Position numbers and translations under genes: made by a program. From Hymenopellis radicata (Eukaryota > Basidiomycota > Agaricomycetes > Agaricales > Physalacriaceae), in contig JADNRX010000073.1 of NCBI GenBank assembly GCA_015501595.1, forward strand, positions 1-64,000: a stretch of 64,000 nt of DNA, written 5' to 3'. The notes below the pieces were generated by a model that ran no database searches, was not told where the DNA came from, and saw only the letters and a program-made list of their open reading frames with translations. This document shows, one piece after another, positions 35,891 to 47,966 of this stretch (positions are counted from its first letter, which is position 1; each line of letters begins with the position of its first letter).

Positions 35891-38165
35891 AAGCCTCTGT
35901 CTATCTCGTCAAGCCACATTCAACTTTCAACGCGCGACAAATATCCTTCCATTGGGCGTCCTGCTGGGAGAATAACCAACGGGGAACGCAAAGCCGTTCC
36001 AAGTAGACACGAGGGTCATCGGCAGCACTCCGGGTCGCAGGAGTGTTAACTGACGCCTCCGGCGAATCTCTGTGGTCGAGTCTGGATTGTAGCGCGCTAT
36101 AAATTTCCAACGTGGTTTGGGAGAAGACTTTGCGGGATAAGCAGCCACCCATGTACAAGATGCGAAGGCGTGGCAACCTTGACAAGGGCGGGCAGACTTT
36201 CAATCCAGAGATGAAATCGACGGTCAAGGCGTAGTTGTGGATGATGAGCTCTTCGACGCAGTCGGTGTGCGACAAGAATTGGAGGAGATTGTTGGTATTC
36301 TCAGAATGCTGAGCTATCGTGTTGCACCCAACATGGTTGATATGCAGTCTCGTTAGGGTCTTTGTAGCGCGGTCTAGTGAAGTTGGGAAATGAAGTACTC
36401 GATGGCGTTCGACGGGCATGAATTCAAGGGTAAGGTCCTGCAGTGCAGGCATATCAAGAGCGGACAAAAATTCCTTCGAACGCCCGGCCTGGGCGTTTTT
36501 GTTTTCTGTGACTGAGAGTCGACAAAGTCTGGGAAGGGAAACAACACCATCGATAGGAGCATAGTGCACCCCAACGACAGCCGCAAGATGTTCCAAATTT
36601 TGCGCCTTCTGGAGCTGTCTCATGCCGTCTGGGTCAAAGGCAGTGAATTCGAGGATGGTGGTGAGCTGCGACCATGGAAGAGGAACACTGCCGAATGACG
36701 TCCATGGAATGAAATCCTCGCTTGTTTCGAAGACGCGTAGCGCTGGCGTACTTGCGCGGTTAAACAAGGTGAGCTCCACGCTCGACGCGGCTGTCACATC
36801 TGCCGGTAAGACAAGTCTTTCAAGGCAGGGAAAAACGCTTGCCAGAGAAGGACTGCAGTGACAGGGAAGCTGTACGATCTAACGACAGATCCTTCCAACG
36901 GGATATTGTTGTTTCTAGAACTGCGAAGATTGGGTGCGCTTCGATGCCCCGTCCATTGTAAATGAAGAGTGTCAGCGGGAGTCCTTGGAGCGTTCGAAGA
37001 ATAGTATCATTTTATAGACAGATTGATGTGAAGTGAGATGACGCGTATGTTCGGCAAAGGCGAGCTCGAAATATGTCCAGAGCTGCGGGGAAGACAATGT
37101 TAGGCTTCGCCATCGATAGCATACATGGCCCAATGCCCACGGAGCCAATCGTGGATCTAGGGAGTCTATGTAGCCTTCATCCATGTACCCTCTCGGTACG
37201 CAATGGGAAAAGATTTCCGACATCACCTCCGTTGGAAGTGAGCGCATGGGATGGAGAAGGGATTTCGCGTCATTCATATGTTCCTCGGCTTGATGACGCG
37301 CCGTAACGAGGTAGTCCAGCGTTTCCTTCGCGTGGGCAATCTTTTGGTCGAGGTCCTGGAGGATCTCGGGAGATTTCTCCAAAATGAGACGAAAGTCGCC
37401 GAGTTCGACGTCGAGTGGGGCATGATTTCCGCGGAGAAGTTCTTTGACGCGCGCGGTTCGTTTGAGGGTAGGTTCTTTTGGTTGTAGGGAAAGGAGGGTG
37501 CAGGTAGGACATGATGGAGAGGCAGCAAGAACGGGCATTTTCGAGCTAAAAGGGCGTGTCGGTCTTGGTAGTGGCGTACAAAACAGCCACAAGGTTGCAC
37601 TCACCAGTTGTATGTATTTTTGGCACGAAATAAGTACGGTGGTATGAAGAGACCAATGTTGGGAACTACTAGGCATGATGAACGGAATTCCAAAGTGACA
37701 CCACTGCCGCGTACCTTCGAACACGTCCAATCCGCCGTTGAAGTTAAAGATTGAATAACACAGACGATTGTTTATTCCAGAAGGTCTAGTGAATAGAAAA
37801 CTTTGGAATTTCTGAAAACTGATGTTCAGAGCAAAAAGCACTGCACCGGAAGTATCGGCCCGGAGATCGTCTTGTCCTTTTTTCACCACCATGTCACTTC
37901 AGAACGCGTAACAAGCTTTCACGAACGCGCACAGTCGTTGTTCTGCAAACATGCTTGTAAGACGAATGGTTGCAATCATCTTCCTTGAAGCTGAGGATCT
38001 GAACTATCGTACTCCCAATTCTTGTTGCTCTTTCTTCCAACGGTCAAGCTCCTCGTATCTGACTACAATACGCCTCGCCGACTTATTTTTTTTGTCTCAA
38101 TCAGTGCACAATTCTTCCTCGTCAAACCAGCTTTACCCTACCGCCGAACACGGAAGCCGTGCCCA
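35890..38165. repeat. Inverted duplication of F-box region, left (minus) copy
   Basis: Reverse complement matches 47285-47966 plus 52656-54255. It covers the F-box gene and about 600 bp upstream of it, including shared strings such as TTCCGTGTTCGGCGGTAGGG and ACCTTCTGGAATAAACAATC. This copy lacks the LTR element and so shows the empty target site of the other copy. Confidence 0.85.
35901..37538 (-). pseudogene. F-box protein gene, left copy, frameshifted
   Basis: Paralogue of the plus-strand F-box gene ending at 54240. Start MPVLAASPSCPTCT (ATG at 37538), a coiled-coil (LDQKIAHAKETLDYLVTARH), F-box core LPTEVMSEIFSHCVP, then an LRR-like C-terminal half ending RALKVECGLTR at 35901. Two disruptions relative to the other copy: one base is missing near 36983 (FFERSK/GLPLTL, GGG read as GG), giving an immediate stop, and an extra base lies near 36842 (FSGK/SVFPCLE). 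The first could be a homopolymer error; the second would still break the frame. An F-box adaptor would recruit targets to an SCF ubiquitin ligase, but this copy probably does not make a full protein. Confidence 0.7.
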
Positions 38166-38580
38166 AGCCCTTTGGCGGCCCAGCCTCAGTTACTAGATAA
38201 ATCTGTCTTGGAAGAACCTCTAGTAAGTTTTGCTGCCTCTCTTGTATCGTTGTACTAACAGCATGCATAGATGGGTATATGTATAAGATGTACAACAATG
38301 TATAAAGAAAACTGACGACCGATCTCAACCTGCAGCCTCAAACTACTTCGTCTTCTCGTATGGTATCTTCGGCACTGGTTTCTCCGAGCGCCACCCTTGT
38401 TTCTGCGCGAGATCTCTTTCATACCCTCGTTCCCCCTGGCTAGACCTTGGTTGCGTTCTTCGAGTCGGCGAGCTGCCCCTTGCTGAGGCTGGAGATGGGG
38501 GGAGAGTTGGACGGCGTCTCAGGGAGGAAGATGCCGGCTTTCCGGAAGCCTGCAATGACTTTTGGCGCTGGGGTATGCGA

Positions 38581-38964
38581 TCAGAGCGCGCTTGGGCGGT
38601 GAATGTCGATGCCCGGATATATTATCTCGGGAGGTGCGGGTGTGGATGATGATGATGGCGTGGCAAGGCTCATGTACCTGCGAGGTACCATTGCCGCCGG
38701 AGAGCGCGTTTGTGTCTGCGCTTGTGACGTAGTGGCGACCTGGATATCGATTGCTATTGACTTGCGGGTGTCCGCGTCGAAATAGCTCATCCAGTTTTCG
38801 CGGTCCGACTTGGCGGAGTGGAACGCCACTGTGCTGTCTTTGGATAGCTGGCCGGCATTTCCGTAGCGTCTCTGGCGTTCGAGCTGGCCCGCTAGCGCGA
38901 TCCTCTCGCGCAAACCTTCGCTGACGTTGAGGGGGGAAATAAAGTCATCGCGTGTATCTGACAT
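38581..38964 (-). CDS. Small hypothetical protein
   Basis: Unknown. ATG at 38964 gives MSDTRDDFISPLNVSEGLRE, a Gln/Arg-rich helix (ALAGQLERQRRYGNAGQLS), and a Ser/Pro-rich tail ending at 38581. An adjacent minus-strand frame (38343-38555) is also Ser/Pro/Arg-rich (around KPASSSLRRRPTLPPSPASA) and may be a continuation reached through an unrecognised splice or an indel. No signal peptide, membrane segment or known domain. Confidence 0.45.
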   Translation of the reverse strand: MSDTRDDFISPLNVSEGLRERIALAGQLERQRRYGNAGQLSKDSTVAFHSAKSDRENWMSYFDADTRKSIAIDIQVATTSQAQTQTRSPAAMVPRRYMSLATPSSSSTPAPPEIIYPGIDIHRPSAL

Positions 38965-39210
38965 GGTGATGGGGGGTTTATGCGGTGGGTGGCAACAGGG
39001 CCGTCGGTTTATAATATATCTTAGGGCGCGTCTCGGTCTAGTCCGCGTTCTTGGCCGATCTGGATGTGGCTTTGATGGCGTACAGGCCATATTCGGCAAA
39101 ATCATCGTTTGTGCGTGGTACCATAGCAGCTTGACAATGATAATGGTCTTGCCATTCAGTACTCACGGCGAGGCAGGTCTAGGACGCGAGCTCGACATCG
39201 TTCGGATTTG

Positions 39211-40310
39211 CGTGTTCATCTCAACTGAGACTCAACATCAAGTTCGACGCAACGCCGACGACGGACATCCAGCGTGAGCGTTCCGTCGTCATCAATGGCC
39301 TTATGAAATTTTAATGCATCCGTCAGCCCTTCCTTAACGATGACGCATAACTCATAGGCGACGACTCGACATGGAAACCTGACCGTCCTTCGCATGTCCT
39401 TCGGATTAGTCCACAGTCTCTTCGAGCGCCCGGCGTCAACGATCATGACCTGGAACTAAGATTGAACACCCTGCACCAATCGGCCATAGTCTTCCGCGTG
39501 TGGCGTCGTCGTCGTCCTTTCCCTACTGTCACTATTCAAAACCATCGGGCTTCGCACACTGTGCGCAGAACACCGTCCCCATCCATTCTGTTGATGACTA
39601 ATATAACGTGTTTCCGCACGCCGAGCCATGTGGCGCGTCTTCTTTCCACTTCAGACTACCATGTAAGTACCTCTTTGTTCTCGAAAGCTTCCGGCCCTGA
39701 TATCGGGTAAGCACGCAGCGATTCGCCAGCGCCAAAGTAGCTCCATCTGCACTAGACGGTGGAAGATGCAGAGGTTTACGTGCCTGTCTATTCTTATAGA
39801 CGTCTGCTAGGAGCGCTTACATTATTCGTGTAGAGAATGAGTTCTCCTTGCATTAGCATCCTCATCTGTGTTGCTTCACCAGAAAAGAGGACATCGACAT
39901 TTTCTGGATGGGCGCGCACAGCCTTGCATCGAAGGAGGGCAAGAGTCACCCGTACTTCGGTTTGACTGGATCCCTCTGTGAACGTGGCCGTGATCAATAC
40001 CACGACCCGAAAGCATGACTTGTCCTCTCGGAACGCTGTCGGAACGCGACTCGGACGCAGACCCGCTAGCTATGCCCCGTGGAGAACGCTTCGGCTCCAA
40101 GCGTATCATCGATCATCGAGCACCCATTGGTCCCGTGTGTCTGTCGACCTGTTTCCGCACACTGCACTTTCCGCGGTATTGGGAACGGGAAGCTTACAAT
40201 GAGTATCTCCATTTGTATCAGTCCTGGGCGCGCTGAATCAGTCTTCTCGTAAAGCATCTTAGTCCGCAAGGCTCATGAGCAACACGTAGGATATGGTCCG
40301 ATCTGCATGG
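39211..40310 (-). other. Possible multi-exon minus-strand gene, unresolved
   Basis: Several minus-strand pieces have gene-like composition and splice signals: 39794-40003 (VRVTLALLRCKAVRAHPENV, ending at a GTAAGC donor after ELILYTNN), a piece near 39700 (LRAYPISGPEAFENKE followed by a GTACTT donor), and 39216-39446 (FPCRVVAYELCVIVKEGLTD). They could not be joined into one frame, and no domain is recognised. This may be a decayed gene or one with indels. Confidence 0.25.
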
Positions 40311-40924
40311 ATTCTGTTCGAGTTATCTCGTCGACAAATACTGCAACATGAGACTCCTTTGTCCTAGATCGGGATGAGGAGCCGAGTTTGACGTCTTGCT
40401 TGCACTTACGCGTAGATCTAGATGGTTAAAGACAAGTGAAAGATTGACAGTGTACGTAGAGCGGACATGGTCAGGAATACGATTTGATAGAACAGAGCGT
40501 CTAACGACGAGGAAGACGATACTTATGGTAACTGAGAGGAAGAGGTGTGGTACGAGTATACAATTTGAATACATATGCTACAGTGATACAAACCGGTGCG
40601 CTTCTGCAATGATAAAGATCCATCATAAGAACGAAAATAGCGATGGAAGTGAGTTGGTTGTATATATTAAGAGAACAATGAAGTGTGGGTCCCATATAGA
40701 GCGAACAATGGGATTGACTGGGGGTATTGGACCTGGCAGCTCGGCATTAGTTGTGGGCATATGCGATCATAGATTCGACATACGGGGTTACGCACGCCGC
40801 CTGACATCACGCTGATGATTGCCTGAAGGTCGCGCAAGCGTCTTCACGCCTAATGGCGAGCGGGTAGGGAGCGGGGAAGGGCGATCGGAGGCATCTGGAA
40901 CGCCATGCAAAGGCATGATCAGCG

Positions 40925-41095
40925 CTAGTCCTGGAGTTGGTATGGGCGCGCACCAGTTTCGACAGCCTCTCCAACAGATTGACTTGTGGACCACAGCGCA
41001 CTCCCAGTGGGTTGAACATTGTCGCGTTGGAAGGTGGCGAGGTTGGAGAGAGGCAACTCCAAAGTGTCCAAGAGCTGGGTGTCACTGGTGGCCAT
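40925..41095 (-). CDS. Very short hypothetical protein (56 aa)
   Basis: ATG at 41095 opens MATSDTQLLDTLELPLSNLA and closes at 40925 after RPYQLQD. The composition is protein-like and the start context is reasonable, but an alternative frame across the same DNA is equally open. It may be one exon of a longer gene. No family recognised. Confidence 0.25.
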   Translation of the reverse strand: MATSDTQLLDTLELPLSNLATFQRDNVQPTGSALWSTSQSVGEAVETGARPYQLQD

Positions 41096-41893
41096 GATAC
41101 TCTCGCGGGGGCTCCGACGTAGAAACAATGGAGGACGTCACGTAGAGAAAGAACACGAGCTTTGCTTTTTATAAGACGATCAATGCTAGTCACGCCAAGC
41201 AGATACCCGGGAAACTGCAGGACCCCAGAAAACATCCCTGAGAACAGTCTGAGTTAGGCAATCTTCACTGTTCCGTGCTTCGTCCCGAAGAGTTGGCCGG
41301 AAGGCGACATACAGTTTTCTGCAACGTTGGATGGATTGGAAGCGTAGTTTGCCTTATTTGGAAACAATATCAGCCCAATCTGGATGTCGATCACAGTTCG
41401 ATCACACACGGAGCCGCGTATAGGGCAATTTTTCTGTCTATAATTGGCTAAAATGAATCCTGCTCCGGAGACAATCGTCGGAAGCCGGAAGCAAAGTCGT
41501 GAGAGAATTGCGACCCGGTCAGACCGAGGGACTCGCTTCGGCACCCCATCAGCTATTTCGTGGCTTCGATATCTGTGCGCCACATCCTGTTCTCCTGTGA
41601 CCTGCTTTCTTCAAGATGACGACCCGCCAAGGCAGCCCAAATTTAGGATTTTACGAGTCGGGAATCGGTAATTACTGCCACCTATGGCCAAGAATCACAA
41701 TCCTCAGTTTAAAATATGTTTTGTGGCGGACATAAGGCAGAAGTGATGCGGGTCTTTCTATCTACAGAGAGCCTGAAGATGATTTACGCCACACAGAGAT
41801 TCGATAAATGGAACATTATCATCTCATACTATTAAATAATAAAAACTACCAGTACAAAGGACAGCCGCAGATATATAGTTGCTGCACAAGCAT

Positions 41894-42501
41894 TTATGGC
41901 AAGCTCGCTCTAAGCTTCTTCATCGGCCGCCTTTCAGTCATGCCCGACACTGAAGTTACGCTCGTTTGATCAGCTCCGCTTGGGACACGCACACGTTTGC
42001 GCCGCTGCTGAGGCTCATCCTCAGACATGAGTGTGGCAGAGTCTGGGGAACCCATATCGAAGTAAGGTGAATTGTCGTGCCAAGGCGGCGCAACCGCTCC
42101 CGCAAAAGGCACGGAGAACTGGGCATCGTGGCGTTTCCGCACGCGGAATTGGGGGTGATCATCCGTGTCACTCTCATAGCCGTCCTTGGATTGATTGAGA
42201 AAATCATTCTTTGTCTTGCGGAGGCGCTTCTTGTAAGTCCCAGCGTCGCTCTCCATCGCGCGATCCTCTTCGTTCGTCGTCGAGGTATAGCCAAGTCGCT
42301 CATGAGCAGATGTGTTATGGTCCGCTGTCGACTGGCGCGTAAGAATAGGCATCGATTTGGGATGCCTTAGATTTCTTTGGCGTGTCGCAACTTCGCTAGT
42401 AGGCTGTCCGAAGAAAGTCAGGAAACGCAGTTTAGCGAAAGACAACACGCACCGAAGATGCGTGCATGGGTTGGTCTACATCCATTTCAAACATATCAGA
42501 C
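41894..42501 (-). CDS. Basic Ser-rich hypothetical, probably nuclear
   Basis: Two exons: MSDMFEMDVDQPMHASS (ATG at 42501), then a 48-nt intron GTGCGT..ACAG, then PTSEVATRQRNLRHPKS and on to the stop at 41894. The body contains basic clusters (KKRLRKTKNDFLNQS, RRKRVRVPSG, RRPMKKLRASLP) that look like nuclear localisation signals, and an acidic stretch (YESDTDDHPQ). No structured domain is recognised. The splice join keeps frame and gives a credible N-terminus, which is the main reason to believe it. Confidence 0.55.
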
Positions 42502-43231
42502 ATGATGGAGGCGGTTGTGAAGGTATGTCGATTCTCTCCAGTCCGATCCTTAAATATGGCGCGGTGGTCCAAGTGCCTCCAAAGCATCAAAAGTGGTACA
42601 AAGAAAAAATCAAATGCCTCACCCTGAACCCTTTGTCCACCGAACCAGTGCCAAGTTCAGTGCGCGCTACATGAATGAGGAAACTTGAGTCAATTATATT
42701 GTTCCCCTCGACGAGTGCGATTGCTTGGTCTGGAGCTGCACACAGCACCGGAAATTAATTGTAGATATTTCAAATCAGCACCTCTTATCACCGTTAAAGC
42801 CTGCGCGGTAACACGAATTGCTATCGTTTTTCCAGTGTCCAGGCAAGGCAAGGGATGTTCCGCAGCGCTATAGAATCAATCTCGAGCATAAGGGGAGTAC
42901 GGGCCTGACAATAACCTGCCAAATAGTACGTGAGCGAAAGTAGTCGACTGTCGACGACAGGTTCTAACCGACCGCGGCGGAGAGAGCGAGGGGGTTTCTT
43001 CGCCCAGTGGCTGAATCGGTAGGGGCGCTCCGTCCATTTTCCCGCATGCATCGGCTTTCGGAACCTTGGGAGTGTAAATAATACCATGGCTACATGTAGA
43101 CATGAACGCAGCAGAGGTGGTCCGTTACGGAAGCGATCAGGGTCACAGGTTTTGTGATAACCTGGTGATAACCATCATGTGTCATCACGATAAATCCTCC
43201 ACTGTCAGTAGACGGCGTCCTACAGCCCAGA
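42502..43231. other. Intergenic, no gene recognised
   Basis: Promoter interval between a minus-strand gene and the plus-strand F-box gene. No conserved frame or repeat was seen. Confidence 0.45.
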
Positions 43232-44211
43232 ATGCCCTTTTCCGAGTTACCCCAGGAGATTGTCGACAACATCATCGATGAACTTCACAATGACCCGGTC
43301 GCCCTAGCGCAGTGCTCGCTAGTCAATCGCAGCTTCTTCCCCTGTTCGCGAAAGCACCTCTTCGCATCCATTCACATACATCCTGGTCGCTACGTTCACC
43401 GAATCAATATCGGCAACGTCTATCCCCTTTTCCTTGACCTTCTTGAAGGTTCCTCGTCCATCGCCCCCCTAGTCATATCCCTGCGCGTATCCGACCTCGC
43501 AGGCCTTGTTATAGGCCGACGCGCTGCAGGCGAAACGGCTCCATTTGGTGACATAGCCGCACGTCTGCCCAACGTCAAACACCTGACTGTGGACAGTAAA
43601 GACGACGACGGCATGCCGTGGCACTACATCCCCATTGCACGTATCCTGGGGCTTAAGACGCTTATCATCGGAGACAAGCTTCGATCGCTTACCCTCAATA
43701 AGCTGGGTATGGACTGGAGTTTTGTAGTTGTCATAGCACAGAGCAGTGCATTGAAGGAGCTCAAGATGGAAGACATGACGATCGACGAGGGCAATTATCC
43801 ATCTGCTGCACTCGCGGCTTTGACGGTGTCCAAGCCCCAGCTGGAAGTGCTTGTGCTGCGAATGCATGCCCTCCGCTACCGACACGCTCTCCTCTGGGAT
43901 CAGTCCTCCTTTGAAAGTTTCGTTGAGGGGCTTGTCGGCGCACCTGGCTTTGAATCGTACACCTGGGCTGATGTGACGCATCTCCAACGACTCGAATTTT
44001 ACGAATTTGCTTCATCTGAAATGCACCATGACGCCATGCAGAAATTGCTCGTTCATGCCAAAGAGCTGAAAGAGTTCATCTGGCATAAAGGCGATGATGG
44101 TAAGCAAATTGCGCCACCGCCTTTAGGCAGAGCATTGACGTGCCTCTAGCCGAACCGTTCATCGTGGCACATATTCCAACCACAACAATAGTCGACATTA
44201 CTCTGGGATGA
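43232..44211 (+). CDS. F-box protein with LRR-like region
   Basis: Putative SCF ubiquitin-ligase adaptor. The N-terminal F-box-like motif FSELPQEIVDNIIDELHND, followed by ALAQCSLVNRSFFPCSRKHL, is typical of agaricomycete F-box proteins. The rest alternates strand-helix pieces (LPNVKHLTVDS, LKELKMEDMTI, LEVLVLRMHAL) resembling irregular leucine-rich repeats. Without splicing the frame closes at 44149. A 50-nt intron at 44100-44149 (GTAAGC..CTCTAG) instead joins HKGDD to AEPFIVAHIPTTTIVDITLG and stops at 44211, the preferred model. It is unrelated in sequence to the duplicated F-box gene that surrounds it. Confidence 0.7.
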
Positions 44212-44649
44212 TTGTTCGCCTATTACCTCTCAGTCGATGGATTATGGGTAATCCGCGACTCGCGAGGAGGCGCCATAATTTAGGTTGAAAATAGTGACTT
44301 TTCTGTTCCAAGACCGCGATAATAGAGGCAAATGACAGCAGTCCGCTGTCTAACAGCGACACCCAGCAAGACTCTTAAAGGGCGATTTGCAGTAATTGAA
44401 AGGACATCGGCGCGACGGATGGTATGGGTTATTCCAAAACCCTCGAGAAGGGTAACGAGGGTTCCTCGCACCTGATAGAGATTATGAACGCGCGCGGCGG
44501 GTCGAGGAACGGGATCACAGGCGCAGATGGCTTGCGGTAGTCAAGTCGAGTTCTAAACCATATCTAACAGAAACGTACTGAATCGAATTTACTGTCGTAA
44601 AAGTACGAATTCGACCTTTGATCTGAGGTTCAAGCAAAGACTCTAGCTC
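44212..44649. other. Intergenic, no gene recognised
   Basis: Between the ends of two convergent genes. A short minus-strand frame (44280-44471) has a plausible composition but no start, splice partner or domain. Confidence 0.4.
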
Positions 44650-47063
44650 ATTCTTCGTGGACGACGGTTGATCCCAAGCTTGGAAGATTCATAGTCTCCA
44701 TCTCAATGCGACTTTGTCCACTATTGTCCTTGCCATGTTCCTCCCGGACCGGATGAGAAGCCTGGTCGAAATCGAAAGTGGAGGCAATAGGCTGAGGCAT
44801 AGTATACCTTCGGCGATCCATGTTCATGGCAATAGACCAGACAGCCCATGATCCGTATCTAGTATTGTTAAGTACGACGGTCTAATATCAGTAGCATACA
44901 GCACCTACACCTGAGTTGCCATTAAAGACGTCGTTATTGAAACGACCACCACGCTCAGCGCGATATCGATCGAGGTATGAAACTTGGCAAGTTTTAGACC
45001 CCACCATACCAGCAGGTAGATCGCGAATACCATCTTGAACAGACTATCTGGCATCAGAAAGATGTCCTGAGCTGAGAACTGAACTCACAATGACTGTATG
45101 GCAGCGAACTTGAGGAAGGGCTGAACGAGCGCCTTCGAGTACTTGAGGCGATACACCAGCAAAGCGATGAAAATTGACTGCTCCGTCGTTGCTTGGAAAA
45201 CCCATATTAGACCCGCGGGGAACACAGCGGGGTTTGCAGAGATCTGGGTGCTGATAGCTACGAACAATATCGCAAATAACGTCTGAAAGCATACTCAGTT
45301 GAAGGATAGTGATTTCGAAGGCAACATACGAATAGATGGTGTGCCATGAGAGGAATGCGCATGCTATGTCGATAAATAAGCTCGTAGAGATCTATTAGAA
45401 ACGAAGTTAGAAAGAACGGATGCGCGTATAACGCCGCTGGCGTACAAAGACCAGTAATCACTGTAACGCAGACACGCAGTTCTGAAGCATGTACAACGGT
45501 ATACTGCTCCGCAAGCATAGGCGAACAAAACATCTGAAGAGTGAACGCCAGCGTAGTGTAGAACGAATTCAAAACGTCTGGGGTTCAGAGGCATTAGTTT
45601 CGAACCACGACTGACGGGGACTAAGTACGCACAGGTAACAGTGTTCCTCCGATTCTCCAACGACAACGTCGGAAACACCCGAGAGTATCGCAGAAACAGC
45701 TTTTCCACGGCTTTTCCCGAAAGGTAGAGAAGGAAGAAGTAGAGAAGGGTCGGTGCTGCGTACTACAACGATGTTTAGTCACGCTAGCATCATATAATAC
45801 CGAAAGAACGTACGAATCCCACTGTTGTTGTATAGATCTGTTGCATATGGAGTTTGAGCAATTCAAGGCGTGTAGTCTCTGAAAGTTCAGAGATGCCAGT
45901 TGTAGAGACATTGGCGGCGACCAAGCTCGACTTGAACGGGTAGGACAAAGTGGTATTGACGTAGTCCCGTGGAGCACAACGGTAAGACTTGGAAACAGCT
46001 ACGGAGATGCCAGAAGTCGACTGACCACATCTCGTACCTCCCGTTAATCCCAGGCTGAGACAATGGATGTCCGGGCGCAACTTGACGAGCTCTTTCTCGA
46101 AGTATCTATGTACAAGAATCAGTCTCAATATCAACACAGCACCGATAAACGTCCAACAGAACATACCGACACATCTGAATGTTGGAATCAAAAGTGACTA
46201 GTGAAAGCGCTTCGTAGCACGAATCATAACTAACGGCTTGTCTTTAGACTATACCCAACATGGTGACACGACTGCCACTCACGAATCGTACTGTCTATTC
46301 GCGCCAGAGCAATGCTCATATGACACCTGGCATATATCGGCCGCTGCCTTCTTTGCAACGACGTCCGTGACATTGGCTGGGTTGATACCTGTAAGCTTCA
46401 TCTCCTGCGCGATGAGTGGCACCAGCTTCGGTTGAACATAGCTTAGAGCCTCGCTAAAACGTCGCGCATTTACGTCGTAGGCGGAGATCTGGAGGTCGTC
46501 CGTGAAGGTCATCCACATGTCGACTTGCAGTGGGATCGACATATGAAGAGTGGTATAGTATAGGGAGAACACCACACTAGCAGCGACAACGGAGAGCTGA
46601 ATCGAAAGGGATGCCATAAGTAGTGGCGTCGACTGGGTAGCCAATCAAAGAGACGTTATTCGTCTGGAGCAACAAGCGTGGTAGATCATAGAGAAACTCT
46701 GTCGTTTCGTTAATCCTGATTGATGGGAATTTAGGGAAACCAACAACCGCTGTTATCTTTCACACCAGTCAACGCTCGAAGCTGATCAAAACGAGAAGAC
46801 TCCATGAACGAGCACAAACGTACTCATCGCCCCATTGATGCGACCTATGCAATCCACAGACAGCACGGTGCTATTGCTAGAGACTATGGAAGGTGAAGGA
46901 ATCAACCTTCCAGTGAATGTTAGATCGCTCGTCGCAGCCACCCAAAGGAACTCACCCATTGAGAAACCCCTGGAATGCGTCGAAAAGTTCTGCTGGCTGA
47001 CGAGCCTCGCAAATCGAACAAGCCATCAGCAAGGAGAAGGCATAAAGGAGCAACATCGACATT
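44650..47063 (-). CDS. Secretory polytopic membrane protein, TLC-like C-terminal half
   Basis: Unknown function. ATG at 47063 opens a signal peptide (MSMLLLYAFSLLMACSICEA). After introns come a lumenal part (VDMWMTFTDDLQISAYDVNA, LVPLIAQEMKLTGINPANVT, DICQVSYEHCSG, CRYFEKELVKLRPDIHC) with Cys pairs and N-glycosylation sites, then membrane segments: FYTTLAFTLQMFCSPMLAEQ, LRVCVTVITGLCTPAALYAH, ELIYRHSMRIPLMAHHLF, FPAGLIWVFQATTEQSIFIA, MVFAIYLLVWWGLKLAK, YGSWAVWSIAM. A polar tail ends VVHEE at 44650. The RHSMRIPLMAHHL segment recalls TLC-domain proteins, but the match is weak. A frame switch near 46600-46620 (GIPFDS to SLSIQLS) is not explained by a clear intron and may be another indel. Confidence 0.6.
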
Positions 47064-47961
47064 GAAGCTCTAGACCAAGAGTGAGGAGGGATGCGAACCA
47101 GAGTCGATTATGCAGATATATTAATAACGGATTTGTTTCGTGCCATTCCCTACGTTCGACCTTAACCGACAGTGACGGGTTCCTAGCCTCATTTAGTCAA
47201 GGACGTTCACTAACGTGATGGACAGCTCGTTGAACATATCCTCCAAACGCTTGCCAGAAACTGATAGAGGGTTCGATTATTCATCCGGGCACGGCTTCCG
47301 TGTTCGGCGGTAGGGAAAGCTGGTTTGACCAGGAAGAATTGAGACCAAACGAGGCGTATTGTAGTCAGATACAGGAGGAGCTTGACCGTTGGAAGAAAGA
47401 GCAACAAGAATTGGGAGTACATACTATCCCTAAGTTCAGATTCTCGGCTTCAAGGAGGATGATTGCAACCGATTCGTCTTGCAAACATGTTGGCAGAACA
47501 ACGACTGTGGGCGCTCGGTAAGGCTTGAATCACGCCTTCTTCTTTCTGAAGTGACCTGGAAGTGACATGGTGGTGAAAAGGGACAAGGCGATCTCCGGGC
47601 CGATACTTCCGGTGCAGTAGCTTTGCTCTGAACCCTCATCATCAGTTTTCAGAAATCCAAAGTTTTCACCAGACCTTCTGGAATAAACAATCGTTTGTGA
47701 TATTCGATATTTAACTTCAGCTGCGGATTGGACGCGTTCGAAGGTAGGCGGCAGTGGTGTCTCTTGGAATTCCGTTCATCGTGCCTAGTAGTTCCCAACA
47801 TTGGTCTCCTCATACCACCGTACTTATTTTGTGCGCCAAAATACATACAACTGGTGAGTGCGACCTTGTGACTGTTCTGTACGCCACTACCAAGACCGAC
47901 ACGCCCTTTTAGCTCGAAAATGCCTGTTCTTGCTGCCTCTCAATCCGAGTCATGTCCTACC

Positions 47962-47966
47962 TGCAC
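47962..47966. repeat. Target-site duplication TGCAC, left
   Basis: The five bases TGCAC abut the 5' LTR and recur at 52651-52655 after the 3' LTR. The uninterrupted paralogue near 37510 has the site once (CCTGCACCCTCC on the coding strand). A 5-bp duplication is usual for Ty3/gypsy integrases. Confidence 0.92.

Noticed and set aside
40396..40815. 139-residue plus-strand ORF
   Set aside because: Composition is rich in Arg/Thr without structure and no splice or start context supports it.
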